Of a stretch of DNA of 33,346 nucleotides, positions 1 to 6,428 are shown piece by piece. The DNA comes from Desulfovibrio sp. UBA6121. Its GTDB lineage: Bacteria > Desulfobacterota > Desulfovibrionia > Desulfovibrionales > Desulfovibrionaceae. The notes beneath the pieces are model-generated. The model saw only the letters and a list, made by a program, of their open reading frames with translations, searched no databases and had not been told where the DNA came from. The stretch spans positions 3,157-36,502 of the forward strand of contig DIVX01000113.1 in assembly GCA_002422505.1 (NCBI GenBank), in the 5' to 3' direction. How positions within the stretch are numbered: the stretch's first letter is position 1; each line of letters opens with the position of its first letter. The translations under genes were made by a program, and so were the position numbers.

Positions 1-6
1 GGGCTT

Positions 7-183
7 TCAGCCCTCTGGACTCCCCCAGGCGCAACAGGCCGCTTCCCGGCGCAAAGCCGCCAGGAAACGACCTGTTGCGCGGGGTTCGATCCGCAACGGC
101 GCGAGCAATCCGCAGCAACAGGCCACGGGGGCAAACGCAGCAATAGGCTCCCCCCGCACGACGCCACGGCCAGATGTAGGCAT
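7..183 (-). CDS. doubtful small ORF, 58 aa
   Basis: An ATG at 183 follows an AGAGGA-like ribosome site and opens a 58-codon frame ending in TGA at 9-7. The peptide is rich in Ala, Arg, Gly and Cys, with a CCC run near residue 23 and a CC pair near the end. I recognise no family. The region also contains near-repeats of a GCAACAGGC/GCAATAGGC word on both strands, which suggests repetitive non-coding DNA. It is listed only because the ribosome site is acceptable; a chance frame in GC-rich DNA is more likely. Confidence 0.15.
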   Translation of the reverse strand: MPTSGRGVVRGEPIAAFAPVACCCGLLAPLRIEPRATGRFLAALRREAACCAWGSPEG

Positions 184-272
184 GTCCTCTCAGCCTGCGA
201 TGCACAGGCTGGAAAATATAGCGCCTTGGAAAATTGAGGGGAATAGCGCGCGTGCTTTCCCTTCAGCCTCCC

Positions 273-322
273 AGCGCAAAGGCCCGGCCAGACGTTCCTT
301 CGTCTGGCCGGGCCTTTGCGCT
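273..322. terminator. 22-bp perfect palindrome, terminator-like
   Basis: The arms 273-294 and 301-322 are perfectly complementary over 22 bp, with a 6-base loop (TTCCTT). The hairpin lies 65 bases beyond the stop of the leftmost TPR gene, so it probably ends that minus-strand operon. There is no clean T-run outside the stem, so it could also be a repetitive palindromic element or an mRNA-stabilising structure. Confidence 0.6.
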
Positions 323-331
323 ATGGGGATT

Positions 332-380
332 CCAAAGGGTCGAAGACCCTTTGGCGGGGTGCAAGGGGCAGCGCCCCTTG
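332..380. repeat. pair of short perfect hairpins (REP-like)
   Basis: Two perfect hairpins sit side by side. Arms 332-341 and 345-354 (CCAAAGGGTC/GACCCTTTGG) enclose a GAA loop. Arms 362-369 and 373-380 (CAAGGGGC/GCCCCTTG) enclose an AGC loop. Together with the longer palindrome at 273-322 they form a cluster of three stem-loops just past the TPR gene. This layout resembles dispersed palindromic repeats found between genes in GC-rich proteobacteria. Whether it recurs in this genome cannot be seen from this window. Confidence 0.55.
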
Positions 381-387
381 TCTTGCG

Positions 388-699
388 TTACACCTGCTCG
401 AAGGCTGCGAGGTTGGCCGTGATGGTGCTGGCCAGGCGGCGACTGGCGTTGTTGGCGGTGGCGCGGCCCACCAGGCACAGGGCGTCGCGGCAGCAGCTGG
501 CGGCCAGTTCGGGCCGTCCTGCCAGGGCATAGATCATGCCCATGGAGTTGCGGGAGTGCGCTTCAAGCAGCGGGCGGCTGTGCTCGCGCGAGAGGCGCAA
601 CGCATCGGACAGGTGGAGCAGTGCCTGTTCGGCGGAGCCGTTCCGGCGGGCTCGCAGGGCCAGTCGGTTATACAGGGTGATTGCGTCGAGATCCGGCAT
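388..699 (-). CDS. short TPR-like protein, 103 aa
   Basis: The frame starts at ATG 699, preceded by an AGGAG ribosome site, and gives a 103-residue soluble helical protein. The pattern around residues 8-60 (ALxARxxGxxEQALxHLxxAL, then NSxGMIYALAGRPELAxxCCRDAL) looks like two TPR-type helical hairpins. There is no signal peptide and no catalytic motif. It lies 34 bases downstream of another short TPR-like protein with a similar repeat, so the two are probably related partners in the flavodoxin operon. A protein-protein contact role is the only reasonable inference; the partner is unknown. A longer upstream start is possible but would read back through the neighbouring gene. Confidence 0.7.
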   Translation of the reverse strand: MPDLDAITLYNRLALRARRNGSAEQALLHLSDALRLSREHSRPLLEAHSRNSMGMIYALAGRPELAASCCRDALCLVGRATANNASRRLASTITANLAAFEQV

Positions 700-733
700 T
701 GTCGTCTCCTCGTTTGCTGCTTGTTGGGCGAGC

Positions 734-1108
734 TTAGATGGCCAGGGCCATGTCGTGCTGTGTGCGCTCCGCTGGCTGGCAGGCCAGGGTGGAGCGGTAG
801 TTCTTGGCGATGATGGTGTGCAGGCCGGTTTCGGGGGCCACGCGGCCGTGCAGCAGGTCGAGCGCAATGGCGAACTCGCGGTTGGCCTCGGTGCTTCTGC
901 CCGCGCAGGAGAGAATGACCCCGATGTTGTTGTGGATGCGCGCCTGCAGGACAGAGAAGCCGCCGATGCCGCGAATGAGGTCGAGGGCCTGGCGTTGCAT
1001 GGCCTCGGCCTTGGCGGGATCGTTTTGGGCCAGCAGCAGCATCCCTTCGCGCCACAGGCAGGCTGCGGTGCGCAGGGTGCGGCAGCGGCCAGAGCAGCCG
1101 CTAAGCAT
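734..1108 (-). CDS. short TPR-like protein, 124 aa, overlapping flavodoxin
   Basis: The ATG at 1108 lies inside the last codons of the flavodoxin gene; the two genes share 8 bases, which points to translational coupling. The 124-residue product has a TPR-like segment: a helix with NDPAKAEAMQRQALDLI, then ARIHNNIGVILSCAGRSTEANREFAIALDLL at about residues 24-77, followed by a helical tail. It has no signal peptide, membrane segment or enzyme motif. The repeat resembles the one in the following gene, so an old duplication is likely. Being coupled to flavodoxin suggests a role connected with it or with the same stress response, but that is inference from position only. Confidence 0.72.
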   Translation of the reverse strand: MLSGCSGRCRTLRTAACLWREGMLLLAQNDPAKAEAMQRQALDLIRGIGGFSVLQARIHNNIGVILSCAGRSTEANREFAIALDLLHGRVAPETGLHTIIAKNYRSTLACQPAERTQHDMALAI

Positions 1109-1541
1109 GGTTGGCCACCGTTTGCGCCCAGCCGATGGCCTCATTTTTGTCCGGGTCGCCATCGATTTTGAGGGAGCCGGTGACGAGCAGCGCGCCCAGG
1201 GTCTCGACCTTTTCCTCAATGGCGTCCACTGCGCCGCAAAAGTGCGTGTAGCCGGAATCGCCGCAGCCGAACACGGCCACTTTCTTGCCGGAAAGCCCGG
1301 CCTGATCAAGCTCGTCGAACAGCGGCACGAAGTCGTCCTGCAATTCGATGTCGTCGTCGCCCCAGGTGGAGCAGCCCAAGAGGATGAGGTCGTAGCCGGT
1401 GGCGAGTCCGGGGGCGGCAACGTCGGCGGCGCTCTTGATCACGGTTTCCCAGCCAGCCTTTTGCAGGGTGGCCCCAACGTGGGAGGCGACGGTTTCCGTG
1501 TTCCCGGTGGTGGAGCCGTAGACGATGAGTGCTTTGCCCAT
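1101..1541 (-). CDS. fld: flavodoxin
   Basis: This 146-aa FMN protein is a low-potential one-electron carrier in the cytoplasm that can replace ferredoxin when iron is short. The FMN phosphate loop GSTTGNTE lies at residues 9-16. Trp60, in LLGCSTWGDD, and Tyr98, in FGCGDSGY, are the two aromatic residues that flank the isoalloxazine ring in the Desulfovibrio protein. The length and nearly the whole pattern match the short-chain Desulfovibrio flavodoxin of 148 aa. The chosen ATG at 1541 follows AAGGAGATTTTC; a longer frame upstream has no support. It is first in an operon with two TPR-like genes, the next start lying inside its end. A promoter and a Fur-box candidate lie just upstream. Confidence 0.97.
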   Translation of the reverse strand: MGKALIVYGSTTGNTETVASHVGATLQKAGWETVIKSAADVAAPGLATGYDLILLGCSTWGDDDIELQDDFVPLFDELDQAGLSGKKVAVFGCGDSGYTHFCGAVDAIEEKVETLGALLVTGSLKIDGDPDKNEAIGWAQTVANHA

Positions 1542-1584
1542 GAAAATCTCCTTGTTGTGAATGTCCGCTCTGCGCGTGAATCTG

Positions 1585-1613
1585 TTGATAGTGAATTTCA
1601 GTTTCAATTGCAA
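1585..1613 (-). promoter_or_regulatory. flavodoxin promoter
   Basis: Read on the minus strand, TTGCAA (1613-1608) and TATCAA (1590-1585) are separated by 17 bases, a good sigma-70 arrangement, about 45 bases before the flavodoxin start. Upstream of it is an inverted repeat AATCTTTG-N12-CAAAGATT at 1618-1645, which could bind a second regulator. Confidence 0.6.
1587..1605. promoter_or_regulatory. candidate Fur box
   Basis: The 19 bases GATAGTGAATTTCAGTTTC match the classical Fur consensus (GATAATGATTTTCATTATC type) at 15 of 19 positions. They cover the spacer and -10 of the flavodoxin promoter, so bound Fur would block transcription when iron is plentiful. Flavodoxin is a known member of predicted Fur regulons in Desulfovibrio, which supports the call. 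Binding has not been shown here. Confidence 0.6.
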
Positions 1614-1645
1614 GCAGAATCTTTGCTCCACTCCGAACAAAGATT

Positions 1646-2144
1646 TGCGCCGGGGTTTTCAGGCTTTGCCGTAAACTGTTGCCGGGCGTGGATGCGGCTT
1701 GCGGTACGCGCAAGGCCCTGGCAGAAGCCTTGGGTTTCTGCTGGAAACGCGCGGAAGTGGCGCAGTGGGGCGGCATTTTGCCGGGGGCTGGCAGGTTTGC
1801 TGGACGGCGCTGGGTGGCGCGTCAGGCGCGTCGGGCGCGCGCGATATTTGGGGCGTGGACGTGTAGCCGGGGCCGAAAGGCCGTTAAAAGACGAACGCGG
1901 GCCGTTGGTTGTGCAACCTCGGCTCGCGTTTTCAATTGGAATGCAACAGCTTCCCGTTTCTCATGCCCGCTCATGCCTGGGCCCCAGCCGCAGCCGGGAG
2001 CAGGGGGCGGACCAGGGGTCAGGGATGCGCGAGGTTGCTTCCGCCCTTGGCCTGCGCTGAATCCCCAGGCAGGTATTTCCCTCGCGGGCGCGTTCCTTCT
2101 TTCTTCAGCCGGGCCGTTGCACGCGCACCCTCCCTTCGTTTTTT
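1646..2144. other. intergenic stretch without a convincing gene
   Basis: About 500 bases separate the flavodoxin promoter region from the end of the cysQ-like gene. Frames on both strands are open by GC bias only and give no protein-like sequence. The notable element is a strong hairpin at 1894-1930, listed separately. A small RNA or a long 3' untranslated region of the cysQ transcript could lie here, but nothing proves it. Confidence 0.5.
1894..1932. terminator. long stem-loop with T-run, orphan terminator-like
   Basis: The arms 1894-1904 and 1920-1930 pair over 11 bp with one G-U, then an inner GGTTG/CAACC helix (1907-1911 with 1914-1918) closes on a TG loop. TTTT follows on the plus strand at 1929-1932, and CTTTT follows on the minus strand a few bases past the stem. 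It lies about 215 bases past the stop of the cysQ-like gene and may end that transcript, or end a small RNA. Confidence 0.5.
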
Positions 2145-2948
2145 CTACAGCGGCCTGGCGCTGGCCAAGAAGGGCCCGTTCAGCAGATCGGGCTTGTTGA
2201 CGGGCATGCGCGGTCCGGGCCTGTTGTTCGCAAAGCGCAGCACGCTGCCGCCCGCGCCTTCCAGCACGGCCTGCCCGGCAGCGGTGTCCCACTCGCGCGT
2301 GGGGTTGAAGCGCGGATACAGGTCGGCCTTGCCCTCGGCCACCAGGCAGAACTTCAGCGCGCTTCCGGCGGTGATGCGCTCGCGCACCTTCTTGTCCGCC
2401 AGGTAGGCTTCGAGGTCCGGGGAGGGGTGGGAGCGGCTGGCCAGCACCACCAGTCCGGCGGGGTCGGGCTGGCGCACGGCGATGGGCCGCCAGGAGCCGG
2501 TTTCATCGGGGCTGGCGGAGCGCCGGAAGGCCCCGTGCTCGCGTCCGCCCACGTAGGTTGTGCCCCACAGGGGCACATGCACCGCGCCAATGGCGGGAAA
2601 GCCGCCCGCAGCCAGGGCAATGCACACGCAGAATTCGCCCAGGTCCTTTACGAACTCCTTGGTGCCGTCCAGCGGGTCCACAATGAACAGCCGCTCCCAG
2701 CGGGCGCGTTCGGCGTAGGTCAGGTCCGCGCCTTCCTCGGAAAGGATGGGCACGCCGGGGAAATGCTGGGCCAGCCCGCGCACAATGGTCTCGTGCGAGG
2801 CCATATCGGCCTGGGTGAGGGGCGAGTGGTCTTCCTTGTAAACCACATCGAAGCCGTTGCGGCGCACGGTCAGAATGGCGCGGCCTGCGGCCTCGGCTAT
2901 TTCCGCCAGGGCCACAAGGCCCGCGCCGGGGGCCGGGGCGGCGCTCAC
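2145..2948 (-). CDS. cysQ: CysQ-like 3'(2'),5'-bisphosphate nucleotidase
   Basis: This 267-aa protein belongs to the inositol-monophosphatase superfamily. It probably hydrolyses 3'-phosphoadenosine 5'-phosphate (PAP) to AMP, using Mg2+, in the cytoplasm. The metal-site motifs are all present: Glu71-Glu72 in LSEEGAD, DPLDGTKEF at residues 91-99, and WDTAAG at 220-225. The KEF after DPLDGT is typical of CysQ rather than of inositol monophosphatase (usually TxNF). The ATG at 2948 overlaps the stop of the upstream 202-aa gene by ATGA, so the two are translated as a coupled pair. Sulfate reducers activate sulfate as APS for respiration, so PAP clean-up here would relate to assimilation or to other sulfotransfer; that part is inference. 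Confidence 0.88.
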   Translation of the reverse strand: MSAAPAPGAGLVALAEIAEAAGRAILTVRRNGFDVVYKEDHSPLTQADMASHETIVRGLAQHFPGVPILSEEGADLTYAERARWERLFIVDPLDGTKEFVKDLGEFCVCIALAAGGFPAIGAVHVPLWGTTYVGGREHGAFRRSASPDETGSWRPIAVRQPDPAGLVVLASRSHPSPDLEAYLADKKVRERITAGSALKFCLVAEGKADLYPRFNPTREWDTAAGQAVLEGAGGSVLRFANNRPGPRMPVNKPDLLNGPFLASARPL

Positions 2949-3553
2949 GGGCGGGCTCCGGGCCGGGCGGCCACGATGCGCACAGGGGCGTTGCCGCCGT
3001 GCAGGGCCTGCTGGAGTTCGGCGCGGGAAAGCGCCTGGCCGTCCAGCTCAAAGGCCGCCAGGGCCAGGGCCTGCGGGTTGGCGGCCAGCAGCTCGGCGAA
3101 GCGGCCGCTGCGCAGCTCCACCCCGCGCGTTAGCACCTGGGCCAGGCACTCCACGGCCACCACGTTGAACAGCTTGAGGGTGATGCGCAGGGTGCGCCCG
3201 CTTGGCGGCAGGTTGGCCTCGGCCTGGTGGGTTATGCCCTCGCGGTATACGCCGATGCGGCTGCCGCGCTGCATGGCGATGCCCGCCACGCCGGGCAGGG
3301 CTCCGGCCAGGGCCAGGGCGCTGCCGGGCCGGGCGTGGTCGCTGTCGATGTCGTCCACGGGCGAGCCGTCGAGGAATACGGTCTGGATGCGCTGCTCCAC
3401 GCACTCGTCGCCCAGGCCAAGGTCTTGGGCCAGGGTATGGCGCAGGCAAACGCCTGCGGCGACATCGACGCCGAACCCCTCCCGCGCCAGGGGCGTCAGG
3501 GCCTCCAGGGCTTCGGCCGGGGCGAATATTGTAAGCTGCCGTGTAGGGGCCAT
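2945..3553 (-). CDS. uncharacterised 202-aa protein, divergent from AOR
   Basis: The ATG at 3553 follows AAGGAGTTTTC. I do not recognise a named family. The protein is soluble with no signal peptide. A compact conserved-looking block at residues 56-97 runs RIQTVFLDGSPVDDID, then GSALALAGALPGVAGIAMQRG; a second part (120-145) is beta-rich (TLRITLKLFNVVAVE). The LDGxPVDDxD turn followed by GSxLAL recalls small ubiquitin-like or MoaD/ThiS folds, but this is only a visual resemblance. It overlaps the cysQ-like gene by 4 bases and shares a divergent control region with the aldehyde:ferredoxin oxidoreductase, so it is probably co-regulated with that enzyme. A role in tungsten cofactor handling is possible but unproven. 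Confidence 0.75.
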   Translation of the reverse strand: MAPTRQLTIFAPAEALEALTPLAREGFGVDVAAGVCLRHTLAQDLGLGDECVEQRIQTVFLDGSPVDDIDSDHARPGSALALAGALPGVAGIAMQRGSRIGVYREGITHQAEANLPPSGRTLRITLKLFNVVAVECLAQVLTRGVELRSGRFAELLAANPQALALAAFELDGQALSRAELQQALHGGNAPVRIVAARPGARP

Positions 3554-3580
3554 GAAAACTCCTTGGTTATGCTCTGCGTG

Positions 3581-3642
3581 ATATATGTCTGCTATGACAT
3601 AACTACTGAATATTGTTGACTTAAAATTTTGCAGACATATAT
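3581..3642. repeat. 12-bp perfect inverted repeat spanning divergent promoters
   Basis: ATATATGTCTGC at 3581-3592 is repeated in perfect inversion as GCAGACATATAT at 3631-3642, 38 bases apart. The spacer is unusually AT-rich for this window. The arms place the same motif in front of each of the two divergent genes, as expected for one regulator controlling both, possibly by looping. Confidence 0.6.
3584..3601. promoter_or_regulatory. palindromic operator candidate TATGTC-N6-GACATA
   Basis: TATGTCTGCTATGACATA is a perfect 6-6 palindrome with a 6-base spacer. It lies 31 bases before the start of the minus-strand 202-aa gene, over its likely promoter. The half-site recurs at 3634-3639 over the AOR promoter. 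The regulator is unknown; since AOR uses tungsten, a ModE- or TunR-type oxyanion sensor is a reasonable guess. Confidence 0.55.
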
Positions 3643-3643
3643 T
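3616..3643 (+). promoter_or_regulatory. AOR promoter
   Basis: TTGACT (3616-3621) and TATATT (3638-3643) are separated by 16 bases, a strong sigma-70 arrangement, 67 bases before the AOR start codon. The operator half-site GACATA (3634-3639) overlaps the -10, which fits repression. Confidence 0.65.
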
Positions 3644-3709
3644 CTTACCAGCCTTGTGCGTAGCCCAGGGCACGGTATTACGCAACCGGAAACAACAAGG
3701 AGCTGCACC

Positions 3710-5437
3710 ATGCTGAAGATATTGCGCATTAATACCCGCACCAGGGAGTATCGCTTCGAGGAGCCGGGACAGTACGCCGGACTTGGCGGCCGCGCCCTTA
3801 CTTCGCGCGTGGTGCTTACGGAAGTTCCCGCCACCTGCCACCCGCTTTCGGCCCAGAACAAGCTGATCGTTGCGGGCGGCGTGCTGGCGGGCAGCACGGC
3901 GGCCAATTCCGGGCGCTCGTCGGTGGGGGCCAAGTCTCCACTCACTGGCGGCATCAAGGAATCCAACGTGGGCGGCCAGTTTGCGCACAAGCTGCCGCGC
4001 CTGGGCCTGCAGGCCATTATTTTTGAGGACAAGCCCGAGGCCGACGCGCCCTTTGTCACCGTGGTGGTGAAGAAGGACAGCGTGGAGTTCCAGGACGCGG
4101 CCCCGCTGCTGGGCCTGGGCACCTATGCCGCCCACGAGCTGGTGAAGGCCAGCTTCGGCGAGAAGGTGGTGAGCGCCATGGTGGGCCCGGCGGGCGAGCA
4201 GTGCCTCATGGCCGCAACCATCCAGTTCTCCGATCCTGACGGTCGGCCCAGCCGCTCCGCCGGTCGCGGCGGCATGGGCGCGGTGCTGGGCTCCAAGCGG
4301 GTCAAGGCCATTGTGCTCGACCCGGAGGCCAAGGACGCCGTGGTTATGGCCGACCCCGAAAAGTTCAAGGTGGCCCGCAAGCGCTGGGTCGACATTCTCA
4401 TGAATCACCCGGTGACCAGCCAGGGCCTGCCCACCTACGGCACCGCCATTCTGGTGAACATCATCAATGAGGCGGGCGCGCTGCCCACCAAGAACTTCCG
4501 CTCCGGCCGCTTCGAAGGCGCGGCCAAGATCAGCGGCGAGGCCATGACCGAGACCATCAAGGCGCGCAAGGGCCAGTACAAGCACGGCTGCCACACCGGC
4601 TGCGTCATCCAGTGCTCCCAGGTGTACAACGACAAGAACGGCGAGTTCCTCACCACCGGCTTTGAGTACGAGACCATCTGGGGCTTTGGCGCAAACATCC
4701 TGGTGGACGACCTGGACGACATCGCTTTGATGGACCGCACCTGCGACGAGGCGGGCATGGACACCATCGAAATGGCCAACACCATCGCCATGGCCATGGA
4801 GGCCGGCCTTGTGCCCTGGGGCGACAGCAAGGGCGCCATCGGGCTGCTCAAGAAGGTTGGCACCAGCGATCCCCTGGGGCGCATTCTGGGCAACGGCACG
4901 GTGTTCACCGCCCAGGCCTTCGGCGTGGACCGCGTGCCCGTGGTGAAGCGCCAGGCCCTGCCCGCGTATGATCCGCGCGTGGTCAAGGGCGTGGGCGTTA
5001 CCTACAGCACCACCCCCATGGGCGCAGACCACACCGCGGGCTACGCCGTGTGCCAGAACGTGCTCAAGGTTGGCGGCGACGTGCCCTCCCACGGCAAGGC
5101 CGGGCAGGTGGAAGTGAGCAAGAACCTGCAGGTGGCCACGGCGGCTGTGGATTCCCTGGGCCTGTGCCTGTTTGTGGCCTTTGCCGTGCTGGATACGCCG
5201 GACGCCCTCAGCGTGGTGGCCGACATGGTGGCCGCAGCCACGGGCAAGCCCTGCAGCGTGGACGACATTGTGAACATTGGCGTGAATTGCCTGAAGGACG
5301 AGCTGGCCTTCAACGCCGCTGCGGGCTTTACCAGCAAGGACGACCAGCTGCCGGACTTCTTCAAGAACGAGCCCCTGCCGCCGCACAACCTCACCTGGGA
5401 CTTCACCGCCGAGGAAATGCAGGCCGCCAAGGTCTAG
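3710..5437 (+). CDS. aor: aldehyde:ferredoxin oxidoreductase (tungsten type)
   Basis: This 575-aa cytoplasmic enzyme oxidises aldehydes to carboxylic acids with ferredoxin as acceptor, using a tungsto-bispterin cofactor and one [4Fe-4S] cluster. The N-terminal cofactor-binding region holds AGLGGRAL (23-30), NSGRSSVGAKSPLTGG (66-81) and AGRGGMGAVLGSKRVKAI (184-201). Cluster cysteines are at 294, 298 and 302 (CHTGCVIQC) with the fourth in DSLGLC (Cys486). The first two are spaced CxxxC rather than the CxxC of the Pyrococcus enzyme. The length is slightly under the 600-620 aa usual for archaeal AORs and fits the shorter deltaproteobacterial form. The ATG at 3710 follows AAGGAGCTGCACC. The gene stands alone, with its own promoter, operator-like sites and terminator. 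Confidence 0.93.
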   Translation: MLKILRINTRTREYRFEEPGQYAGLGGRALTSRVVLTEVPATCHPLSAQNKLIVAGGVLAGSTAANSGRSSVGAKSPLTGGIKESNVGGQFAHKLPRLGLQAIIFEDKPEADAPFVTVVVKKDSVEFQDAAPLLGLGTYAAHELVKASFGEKVVSAMVGPAGEQCLMAATIQFSDPDGRPSRSAGRGGMGAVLGSKRVKAIVLDPEAKDAVVMADPEKFKVARKRWVDILMNHPVTSQGLPTYGTAILVNIINEAGALPTKNFRSGRFEGAAKISGEAMTETIKARKGQYKHGCHTGCVIQCSQVYNDKNGEFLTTGFEYETIWGFGANILVDDLDDIALMDRTCDEAGMDTIEMANTIAMAMEAGLVPWGDSKGAIGLLKKVGTSDPLGRILGNGTVFTAQAFGVDRVPVVKRQALPAYDPRVVKGVGVTYSTTPMGADHTAGYAVCQNVLKVGGDVPSHGKAGQVEVSKNLQVATAAVDSLGLCLFVAFAVLDTPDALSVVADMVAAATGKPCSVDDIVNIGVNCLKDELAFNAAAGFTSKDDQLPDFFKNEPLPPHNLTWDFTAEEMQAAKV

Positions 5438-5460
5438 GCCTTACGCATTACGAAACCACC

Positions 5461-5495
5461 AAGGCCGGGGCTCCTGTTGGGGCTCCGGCCTTTTT
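5461..5495 (+). terminator. rho-independent terminator of AOR
   Basis: AAGGCCGG (5461-5468) pairs with CCGGCCTT (5485-5492), followed by a run of five T, 23 bases after the AOR stop. The loop contains a GGGCTCC-like direct repeat. Confidence 0.8.
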
Positions 5496-5525
5496 GCGTG
5501 TGGGCTCGCCGACTCCGTGCCAGCA

Positions 5526-6428
5526 TCAGCGATGTATGGGATTGGGCGGGGTGAACAGCCGCACCGGCGCGCTGGGACACACGGCCCGTGCGGTGGCGCG
5601 GGCGTCTGCTTCGCGGAAGATGTACGTGTTCACGGTCCTCCCTGAGTGGGCCTCGATTTCAGGAATGTCGCTGCGCAGGGGCTGCCCGCCCGTGGTGACG
5701 GCGATTTTGCGGTGCGTGAATTCTCCCGGTGCGCCGGGCCGGGGCGTAAGCTTGCGAGACTCGTCGAGGATGGGTTGGAAATGGTCGGCGGCGGCAGGCT
5801 TAAGGGCGAAGAGCACGAGGTGGACATAGCCCTCCGGCGTTCGCACGCCAGGGAAATCATCCTTGGTGTGCCGCACGATATCGACCGCCGCCACGTTGTC
5901 GCAGGAGAGCTCGTAGGGCAAGTCGCCCGTGGGGGGGAACGTCACCTGCGGTACGGGCGGGTTGGCCGGGTCCGGATCCACCAGCCGCCCCTGCACAAGC
6001 ACTTTGGCGGGTACCAGCACCGGGCAGACCGTGCGCGCAAGATCGAAGGCGTCGCGCTCCCTGACCGCGATGAAGGTGATTCCGTGGTCCCCGTGCGCGG
6101 TGAGGGCGGACGTCTTGAGCGGCAGCGGGCGCCGGTGCGAGATGATGCGAAGATTCTCACGCGGGTACAGCTTTTCGCGGAACATGATGGGGATCATGGG
6201 GCTGGCGTCGCGCAGGCGCACAAAGGCTTCCGCCGCGTGGGGCGTCAGTTCGAAATACACGGTGTGGTAGGCCCCAAGTGAGGTGATGTTCCCCACGGTG
6301 TCCTTGAGGCGTTCGATGCGTATGCTGACGACGTTTTCACAGGTGATGTCATACACCTCGTAGGCAGATGCCGACGCGGGAACAAGCAGCAGCAAAAGGT
6401 GCGGAAGCAGGAGCAGGAGGAGTTTCAT
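5526..6428 (-). CDS. secreted protein with two copies of an unrecognised domain
   Basis: The 300-aa product begins MKLLLLLLP and has a Leu-rich signal peptide to about residue 22 (ASASA then YEVY), so it is exported. Two homologous units follow. Unit 1 (about 23-136) starts YDITCENVVSIRIER and ends DAFDLARTVCP. Unit 2 (about 172-285) starts YELSCDNVAAVDIVR and ends DARATARAVCP. Each has one Cys near its start (30, 176) and one near its end (135, 284), probably a disulfide. Each has a middle strand-helix of the form YFELTPHAAEAFVRL, a pattern that recalls the P1-head subdomain of SecD, though the likeness is weak. The start at 6428 shares one base with the stop of the previous gene (TGATG). 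I know no function. Confidence 0.75.
   Translation of the reverse strand: MKLLLLLLPHLLLLLVPASASAYEVYDITCENVVSIRIERLKDTVGNITSLGAYHTVYFELTPHAAEAFVRLRDASPMIPIMFREKLYPRENLRIISHRRPLPLKTSALTAHGDHGITFIAVRERDAFDLARTVCPVLVPAKVLVQGRLVDPDPANPPVPQVTFPPTGDLPYELSCDNVAAVDIVRHTKDDFPGVRTPEGYVHLVLFALKPAAADHFQPILDESRKLTPRPGAPGEFTHRKIAVTTGGQPLRSDIPEIEAHSGRTVNTYIFREADARATARAVCPSAPVRLFTPPNPIHR

Noticed and set aside
84..97. GGGGTTCGATCCGC, resembling a tRNA T-arm
   Set aside because: The flanking bases do not form the five-base-pair T-stem and no acceptor or anticodon arm can be drawn around it.
1679..2200. Open frames of 150-170 codons between flavodoxin and cysQ
   Set aside because: Composition is low-complexity on both strands, no good ribosome site precedes them, and one would run into the end of the cysQ gene.
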